Shown one piece after another: positions 53,273-62,706 of a stretch of 64,000 nt of DNA. The notes under the pieces were generated by a model. It saw nothing but the letters and a program-made list of their open reading frames with translations, had not been told where the DNA came from and ran no database searches. The stretch is from Bos javanicus. Lineage: Eukaryota; Chordata; Mammalia; Artiodactyla; Bovidae. The stretch spans positions 1 to 64,000 of the forward strand of contig NW_026894294.1 of the NCBI RefSeq assembly GCF_032452875.1, written 5' to 3'. How positions within the stretch are numbered: the stretch's first letter is position 1; every line of letters starts with the position of its first letter. The translations under genes and the position numbers were made by a program.

Positions 53273-54392
53273 ATGATCAGTGTATGATAGCAAACATGAT
53301 CAGCGCATGATCAGTCACATGATCAGCGCCATTAAGTCACGTGATCACTACATGATAGTCATGTGATCAGTCCATGCTCAGTCACGGTATCAGTGCATGA
53401 TCAGCCACGTGATCAGTGCATGATCTGTCACATGATTAGTGTATGATCATCCACGTGATCAGTGCATGGGCAGTCATGTGATCAGTGCATGATATAGACG
53501 TGATCAGTGCATGATCAGTCTCGTGATCAGTGCATGATAGCCACGTGATCAGTGCATGATCAGTCACCTGATGGGTGTATGATCATTCACGTGACCTGTA
53601 CATGGTAGCTACATGATCATTGCATGATCAGCCACGTGAGTAGTGCATGATAGCCACGTGATCACTGCATGATCAGTCACGTGATCAGTGCATGATCAGT
53701 CTGGTGACCAGTACATGGTAGCTGCGTGATCATCGCATGATCAGCCACGTGAGCAGTGCATGATAGCCACGTGATCAGTGCATGATCAGACACGTGATCA
53801 GTGCATGATCAGTCACGTGATCAGTGCATGATCAGCCACGTGATCAGTGCATGACCAGGCACGTGATCAGTGTATGTCAGCCACGTGATCAGTGCATGAT
53901 AGCCACGTGATCAGTGCATGATCAGTCACGTGATCAGTGCATGATCAGCCACGTGATCAGTGCATGATCAGCCACGTGATCAGTGCATGATCAATTACGT
54001 GATCAGTGCATGATCAGTCACGTGACCAGTACATGGTAGCTACGTGATCATTGCCAGATCAGCCACGTGAGCAGTGCATGATAGCCACGTGATCAGTGCA
54101 TGATCAGCCACGTGATCAGTGCATGATCAGTCACGTGATCAGTGCATGATCAGTCACGTGATCAGTGCATGATCATCCACGTGATCAGTGCATGTATAGT
54201 CATATAGTCAATGCATGATAGCGCCGTGATCAGTGCATGATCAGTCCCGTGATCAGTGTATGATCAGCCACGTGATCAGTGCATGATAGCTACGTGATCA
54301 GTGCATGATCAGTCACGTGATCAGTGCATGATCAGTCACGTGATCAGTGTGTGATCAGCCACGTGAACAGTGCATGCTCAGTCACGTGATCA
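53273..54392. repeat. A trailer and A-to-B module (copy 1)
   Basis: Complete trailer with CAGTCTGGTGACC near 53,697, then GACCAGGCACG and GTGTATGTCAGCC. CATATAGTCAATGC lies near 54,192. Confidence 0.86.
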
Positions 54393-54631
54393 GGGCCTGC
54401 TGAGCTGCGTGATTACTGTCTGCTCATCTGCTTGACAATTGCCAGCTGAGCTGCACGATTCCTGCCTGTCATCTCCTTGACAATTGCCACTGTGCTGCGT
54501 AATTCCTGCCTGCTCAGCTACTTGATTATTGCCAGCTGAGCAGCATGATTTCTCAGAGCTGAGTTCCATGATTATAGCCTGCTGACTGATTCGTGCCTAC
54601 TCAGCTCTTTGTTCATTGCCTCCAGAGGCAC
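54393..54631. repeat. Class B block of copy 1
   Basis: 239 bp. CATCTCCTTGAC, GCCACTGTGC (one C lost), CAGCTACTTG, and A-like GATTCGTGCC with CTCTTTG. Confidence 0.94.
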
Positions 54632-56874
54632 ATGATCAGTGTATGACACCAAACATGATCAGCACATGATCAGTCACATGATCAGTGCATGATAAGCCAC
54701 GTGATCAGTGCATGATCAGTTATGTGATCAGTGCATGATCAGTCATGTGACCAGTGCATGGTAGCTGCGTGATCAGTGCATGATCAGCCACGTGATCAGT
54801 GCATGATCAGTCACGTGATCAGTGCATGATCAGCCACGTGATCAGTGCATGATCAGTCACGTGATCAGTGCATGATAGCTACGTGATCAGTGCATGATCA
54901 GCCACGTGATCAGTGCATGATAGCCACGTGATCAGTGCATGATCAGTCACGTGATCATGTGTGATCAGCCACGTGATCAGTGCATGATATCCACGTGATC
55001 AGTGCATGATAGCCACGTGATCAGTGCATGATCAGTCACGTGATCAGTGCATGATCAGTCACGTGATCGTGCTGATCAGCCACGTGATCAGTGCATGATG
55101 AGCCACGTGATCAGTGCATGATCAATTACGTGATCAGTGCATGATCAGTCACGTGACCAGTACATGGTTGCTACGTGATCAGTGCATGATCAGCCACGTG
55201 ATCAGTGCATGATAGCCACGTGATCAGTGCATGATCAGTCACGTGATCAGTGCATGATCAGCCACGTGATCAGTGCATGATCAGTCACGTGATCAGTGCA
55301 TGATAGCTACGTGATCAGTGCATGATCAGCCACGTGATCAGTGCATGATAGCCACGTGATCAGTGCATGATCAGTCACGTGATCAGTGCATGATCAGTCA
55401 CGTGATCAGTGCATGATCAGTCACGTGATCAGTGCATGATCAGTTACGTGATCAGTGCATGATCAGTCACGTGATCAGTGCATGGTAGCTACGTGATCAG
55501 TGCATGATCAGCCACGTGATCAGTGCATGATAGCCACGTGATCAGTGCATGATCAGCCACGTGATCAGTGCATGATCAGTCACGTGATCAGTGCATGATA
55601 GTCACGTGATCAGTGCATGATCAGCCACGTGATCAGTGCATGATAGCCACGTGATCAGTGCATGATCAGTCACGTGATCAGTGTGTGATCAGCCACGTGA
55701 TCAGTGCATGATATCAGTGCATGATAGCCACGTGATCAGTGCATGATCAGTCACGTGATCAGTGCATGATCAGCCACGTGATCAGTGCATGATCAGCCAC
55801 GTGATCAGTGCATGATCAGTCACGTGATCAGTGCATGATCAGCCACGTGATCAGTGCATGATCAGTCACGTGACAGTGCATGGTAGCTACGTGATCAGTG
55901 CATGATCAGCCACGTGATCAGTGCATGATCAGCCACGTGATCAGTGCATGATCAGTCACGTGATCAGTGCATGATCAGCCACGTGATCAGTGCATGATCA
56001 GTCACGTGATCAGTGCATGGTAGCTACGTGATCAGTGCATGATCAGCCACGTGATCAGTGCATGATAGCCACGTGATCAGTGCATGATCAGTCACGTGAT
56101 CATGTGTGATCAGCCACGTGATCAGTGCATGATATCCACGTGATCAGTGCATGATAGCCACGTGATCAGTGCATGATCAGTCACGTGATCAGTGCATGAT
56201 CAGTCACGTGATACGTGTCTGATCAGCCACGTGATCAGTGCATGATGAGCCACGTGATCAGTGCATGATCAATTACGTGATCAGTGCATGATCAGTCACG
56301 TGACCAGTACATGGTTGCTACGTGATCGTTGCATGATCAGCCACGTGAGCAGTGCATGATAGCCACGTGATCAGTGCATGATCAGTCACGTGATCAGTAC
56401 ATGATCAGTCACGTGAACAGTGCATGATCATTTACGTGATCAGTGCATGATCAGTCACGTGACCAGTATATGGTAGCTTCGTGATCATTCCATGACGAGC
56501 CACGTGAGCAGTGCATGATAGCCACGTGATGTGTGCATGATCAGTTACGTGAGCAGTGTATGATCAGCCACGTGATCAGTGCATGAGTGCCACGTGATCA
56601 GTGCATGATATGTCACGTGACAGGTGTGTGATCAGCCACGTGATCAGTGCATGTTCAGCCACGTGATCAGTGCATGATAGCCACGTGATCAGTGCATGAT
56701 CAGTTACGTGAGCAGTGTATGATCAGCCACGTGATCAGTGCATGGTCAGACACGTGAACAGTGTATGATCAGCCACGTGATCAGTGCATGATATCCAAGT
56801 GATCAGTGCATGATCAATCACGTGATCAGTGTATGATCAGCCACGTGAACAGTGCATGCTCAGTCACGTGATCA
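54632..56874. repeat. B to A interval of copy 1
   Basis: B trailer, homogeneous monomers to about 56,090, and the complete A leader from about 56,215. It is much cleaner than the matching interval of copy 2 (60216-62462). No gene is visible. Confidence 0.87.
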
Positions 56875-57118
56875 GGGCCTGCTGAGCTGCGTGATTACTG
56901 TCTGCTCATCTGCTTGACAATTGCCAGCTGAGCTGCACGATTCCTGCCTGTCATCTGCTTGACAATTGCCAGCTGTGCTGCGTAATTCCTGCCTGCTCAG
57001 CTGCTTGATTATTGCCAGCTGAGCAGCATGATTCCTCACAGCTGAGTTCCATGATTATTGCCTGCTGACTGTTTGATTCGTGCCTACTCAGCTCTTTGTT
57101 TATTGCCTCCAGAGGCAC
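56875..57118. repeat. Class A block 18, first block of copy 2
   Basis: 244 bp. CTGTTTGATTCG as in most A copies, but with the CCATAAAG trailer of 51292 and 62463. Block and flank thus have partly separate histories. Confidence 0.95.
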
Positions 57119-58613
57119 ATGATCAGTGTATGATAGCAAACATGATCAGCGCATGATCAGTCACATGATCAGCGCCATAAAGTCACGTGATCACTACATG
57201 ATAGTCATGTGATCAGTCCATGCTCAGTCACGGTATCAGTGCATGATCAGCCACGTGATCAGTGCATGATCAGTCACGTGATCAGTGCATGATCAGTCAC
57301 GTGATCAGTGCATGATCAATTACGTGATCAGTGCATGATCAGTCACGTGATCAGTGCATGGTAGCTACGTGATCAGTGCATGATCAGCCACGTGATCAGT
57401 GCATGATAGCCACGTGATCAGTGCATGATCAGCCACGTGATCAGTGCATGATCAGTCACGTGATCAGTGCATGATCAGCCACGTGATCAGTGCATGATCA
57501 GTCACGTGACAAGTACATGATAGCTACGTGATCAGTGCATGATCAGCCACGTGATCAGTGCATGATAGCCACGTGATCAGTGCATGATCAGTCACATGAT
57601 CAGTGTGTGATCATCCACGTGATCAGTGCATGATATCAGTGCATGATAGCCACGTGATCAGTGCATGATCAGTCACGTGATCAGTGCATGATCAGTCACG
57701 TGATCAGTGCATGATCAGGCACGTGATCAGTGCATGATCAGTCACGTGATCAGTGCATGATCAGCCACGTGATCAGTGCATGATCAGTCACGTGACCAGT
57801 ACATGTAGTACGTGATCATTGCATGATCAGCCACGTGATCAGTGCATGATAGCCACGTGATCAGTGCATGATCAGTCACGTGATACATGCATGATCAGCC
57901 ACGTGATCAGTGCATGATATCCACGTGATCAGTGCATGATAGCCACGTGATCAGTGCATGATTAGTCACGTGATCAGTGCATGATCAGTCACGTGATACG
58001 TGTGTGATCAGCCACGTGATCAGTGCATGATGAGCCACGTGATCAGTGCAGGATCAATTACGTGATCAGTGCATGATCAGTCACGTGACCAGTACATGGT
58101 TGCTACGTGATCGTTGCATGATCAGCCACGTGAGCAGAGCATGATAGCCACGTGATCAGTGCATGATCAGTCACGTGATCAGTACATGATCAGTCACGTG
58201 AACAGTGCATGATCATTTACGTGATCAGTGCATGATCAGTCACGTGACCAGTATATGGTAGCTACGTGATCATTCCATGACGAACCACGTGAGCAGTGCA
58301 TGATAGCCACGTGATGTGTGCATGATGAGTTACGTGAGCAGTGTATGATCAGCCACGTGATCAGTGCATGAGTGCCACGTGATCAGTGCATGATATGTCA
58401 CGTGACAGGTGTGTGATCAGCCACGTGAACAGTGCATGTTCAGCCACGTGATCAGTGCATGATAGCCACGTGATCAGTGCATGATCAGTTACGTGAGCAG
58501 TGTATGATCAGCCACGTGATCAGTGCATGATATCCAAGTGATCAGTGCATGATCAATCACGTGATCAGTGTATGATCAGCCACGTGAACAGTGCATGCTC
58601 AGTCACGTGATCA
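57119..58613. repeat. A2 to A1 interval of copy 2
   Basis: As in copy 1: ATATCAGTGC near 57,628, CAGGCACG near 57,716, CATGTAGTACG near 57,804, then an A leader with the 46-bp deletion. Confidence 0.87.
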
Positions 58614-58857
58614 GGGCCTGCTGAGCTGCGTGATTACTGTCTGCTCATCTGCTTGACAATTGCCAGCTGAGCTGCACGATTCCTGCCTGTCATCTGCTTG
58701 ACAATTGCCAGCTGTGCTGCGTAATTCCTGCCTGCTCAGCTGCTTGATTATTGCCAGCTGAGCAGCATGATTCCTCACAGCTGAGTTCCATGATTATTGC
58801 CTGCTGACTGTTTGATTCGTGCCTACTCAGCTCTTTGTTTATTGCCTCCAGAGGCAC
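58614..58857. repeat. Class A block 19
   Basis: 244 bp, A consensus. Confidence 0.95.
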
Positions 58858-59975
58858 ATGATCAGTGTATGATAGCAAACATGATCAGCGCATGATCAGT
58901 CACATGATCAGCGCCATTAAGTCACGTGATCACTACATGATAGTCATGTGATCAGTCCATGCTCAGTCACGGTATCAGTGCATGATCAGCCACGTGATCA
59001 GTGCATGATCTGTCACATGATTAGTGTATGATCATCCACGTGATCAGTGCATGGGCAGTCATGTGATCAGTGCATGATATAGACGTGATCAGTGCATGAT
59101 CATTCTCGTGATCAGTGCATGATAGCCACGTGATCAGTGCATGATCTGTCACCTGATGGGTGTATGATCATTCACGTGACCTGTACATGGTAGCTACATG
59201 ATCATTGCATGATCAGCCACGTGAGTAGTGCATGATAGCCACGTGATCACTGCATGATCAGTCACGTGATCAGTGCATGATCAGTCATGTGACCAGTACA
59301 TGGTAGCTGCGTGATCATGCATGATCAGCCACGTGAGCAGTGCATGATAGCCACGTGATCAGTGCATGATCAGACACGTGATCAGTGCATGATCAGTCAC
59401 GTGATCAGTGCATGATCAGCCACGTGATCAGTGCATGACCAGGCACGTGATCAGTGTATGTCAGCCACGTGATCAGTGCATGATAGCCACGTGATCAGTG
59501 CATGATCAGTCACGTGATCAGTGCATGATCAGCCACGTGATCAGTGCATGATCAGCCACGTGATCAGTGCATGATCAATTACGTGATCAGTGCATGATCA
59601 GTCACGTGACCAGTACATGGTAGCTACGTGATCATTGCATGATCAGCCACGTGATCAGTGCATGATAGCCACGTGATCAGTGCATGATCAGCCACGTGAT
59701 CAGTGCATGATCAGTCACGTGATCAGTGCATGATCAGTCACGTGATCAGTGCATGATCAGCCACGTGATCAGTGCATGATAGTCACGTAGTCAGTGCATG
59801 ATAGCGCCGTGATCAGTGCATGATCAGTCCCGTGATCAGTGTATGATCAGCCACGTGATCAGTGCATGATAGCCACGTGATCAGTGCATGATCAGTCACG
59901 TGATCAGTGCATGATCAGTCACGTGATCAGTGTGTGATCAGCCACGTGAACAGTGCATGCTCAGTCACGTGATCA
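58858..59975. repeat. A trailer and A-to-B module (copy 2)
   Basis: Complete trailer with CATTCTCGTG and ATCTGTCACCTG variants, then GACCAGGCACG and GTGTATGTCAGCC. TAGCGCCGTG near 59,802 precedes the B block. Confidence 0.86.
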
Positions 59976-60215
59976 GGGCCTGCTGAGCTGCGTGATTACT
60001 GTCTGCTCATCTGCTTGACAATTGCCAGCTGAGCTGCACGATTCCTGCCTGTCATCTGCTTGACAATTGCCACCTGTGCTACGTAATTCCTGCCTGCTCA
60101 GCTACTTGATTATTGCCAGCTGAGCAGCATGATTTCTCAGAGCTGAGTTCCATGATTATAGCCTGCTGACTGATTCCTGCCTACTCAGCTCTTTGTTCAT
60201 TGCCTCCAGAGGCAC
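59976..60215. repeat. Class B block of copy 2
   Basis: 240 bp. Private GCTACGTAATTCC; CAGCTACTTG and CTCTTTGTTCATTG as in copy 1. Confidence 0.94.
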
Positions 60216-62462
60216 ATGATCAGTGTATGACACCAAACATGATCAGCACATGATCAGTCACATGATCAATGCATGATAAGCCAGGTGATCAGTGCATGAT
60301 CAATTATGTGATCAGTGCATGATCAGTCATGTGACCAGTACATGGTAGCTGTGTGATCATTGCATGATCAGCCACGTGAGCAGTGCATGATCAGTCACGT
60401 GATCAGAGCATGATCAGCCACCTGATCAGTGCATGATCAGTCACGTGACCAGTACATGGTAGCTACGTGATCATTGCATGATCAGCCACGTGATCAGTGC
60501 ATGATAGCCACGTGATCAGTGCATGATCAGTCACGTGATCATGTGTGATCAGCCACGTGATCAGTGCATGATATCCACGTGATCAGGGCAGGATAGCCAC
60601 ATGATCAGTGAATGATTAGTCACGTGATTTGTAAATGATCAGTCACGTGATACGTGTCTGATCAGCCACCGGATCAGTGCGTGATGAGCCACGTGATCAG
60701 TGCAGGATCAATTACGTGATCAGTGCATGATCAGTCACGAGACCAGTACATGGTTGCTACGTGATCAGTGCATGATCAGCCACGTGAGCAGAGCATGATA
60801 GCCACGTGATCAGTGCATTATCAGTCACGTGATCAGTGCATGATCAGCCACCTGATCAGTGAATGATCAGTCACGTGATCAGTGCATGGTAGGTAGGTGA
60901 TCATTGCATGATCAGCCAAGTGAACAGTGCATGGTAGACACGTGAACAGTGCATGATCAGTCACGTAATCAGTGCATGATCAGTCACGTGATCTGTGCAT
61001 GATCAGTCACGTGATCAGTGCATGATCAAAAACCTGATCAGTGCATGATCAGACACGTGACCAGTGCATGATAGCTACGTGATCATTGCATGATCAGCCA
61101 CGTGAGCAGTGCATGATAGCCACGTGATCAGTGCATGATCAGCCACGTGATCAGTGCATGATCAGTCACGTGATCAGTGCATGGTAGTTACGTGATCAGT
61201 GCATGATCAGCCACGTGATCTGTGCATGATAGCCACGTGATCAGAGCATGATCAGTCACATGATCAGTGTGTGATCAGCCACGTGACCAGTGCATAATAT
61301 CAGTGAATGATAGCCACGTGATCAGTGCATGATCAGTCACGTGATCAGTGCATGATCAGCCACGTGATCAGTGCATGATCAGCCACGTGATCAGTGCATG
61401 ATCAGTCACGTGATCACTGCATGATCAGCCACCTGATCAGTGAATGATCAGTCACGTGACAAGTACATGGTAGCTACGTGATCATTGCATGATCAGCCAC
61501 GTGATCTGTGCATGATCAGCCACGTGATCAGTGCATGATCAGTCACGTGATCAGTGCATGATCAGCCACCTGATCAGTGAATGATCAGTCACGTGACCAG
61601 TACATGGTAGCTACGTGATCATTGCATGATCAGCCACGTGATCAGTACATGATAGCCACGTGATCAGTGCATGATCAGTCACGTGATACATGTGTGATCA
61701 GCCACGTGATCTGTGCATGATATCCACGTGATCAGTGCAGGATAGCCACGTGATCACTTCATGATTAGTCACGTGATCTGTAAATGATCAGAGACGTGAT
61801 ACGTGTCTGATCAGCCACCGGATCAGTGCATGATGAGCCACGTGATCAGTGCAGGATCAATTACGTGATCAGTGCATGATTAGTCACGAGACCAGTACAT
61901 TGTTGCTACGTGATCGTTGCATGATCAGCCACGTGAGCAGAGCATGATAGCCACATGATCAGTGCATTATAAGTCACACGATCAGTACATGATCAGTCAC
62001 GTGAACAGTGCATGATCATTTACGTGATCTGTGCATGATCAGTCACGTGACCAGTATATGGTAGCTTCGTGATCATTCCATGAAGAACCACATGAGCAGT
62101 GCATGATAGCCACGTGATGTGTGCATGATGAGTTACGTGAGCAGTGTATGATCATCCACGTGATCAGTGCATGAGTGCCACGTGATCAGTGCATGATATG
62201 TCACGTGACAGGTGTGTGATCAGCCACGTGAGCAGTGCATGTTCAGCCACGTATTCAGTGTATGATAGCCACGTGATCTGTGCATGATCAGTTATGTGAG
62301 CAGTGTATGATCAGCCACGTGTTCAGTGCATGGTCAGACACGTGAACATTGTATGATCAAACACGTGATCAGTGCATGATATCCAGGTGATCAGTGCATG
62401 ATCAATCACGTGATCAGTGTATGAGCAGCCACGTGAACAGTGCATACTCAGTCACGTGATCA
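60216..62462. repeat. Diverged B to A interval of copy 2
   Basis: Monomers here carry scattered substitutions rare elsewhere: GTGAATGATC, GAGCATG, CACCTGATC, GTAAATGATC, CACTTCATG and CAAAAACCTG near 61,027. Copy 1 reads the plain consensus at most of these places. The A leader ends at GTGCATACTCAG. No gene is visible. Confidence 0.86.
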
Positions 62463-62706
62463 GTGCCTGCTGAGCTGCGTATTTACTGTCTGCTCATGTG
62501 CTTGACAATTGCCAGCTGAGCTGCACGATTCCTGCCTGTCATCTGCTTGACAATTGCCAGCTGTGCTGCGTAATTCCTGCCTGCTCAGCTGCATGATTAT
62601 TGCCAGCTGAGCAGCATGATTCCTCACAGCTGAGTCCCATGATTATTGCCTGCTGACTGTATGATTTGTGCCTACTCAGCTCTTTGTTTATTGCCTCCAG
62701 AGGCAC
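62463..62706. repeat. Class A block 20, most diverged copy
   Basis: 244 bp with several private changes: GTGCCTGCTGAG start, GCGTATTTACTG, CATGTGCTTGAC, CAGCTGCATGATT, GAGTCCCATG and CTGTATGATTTG. Confidence 0.95.
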
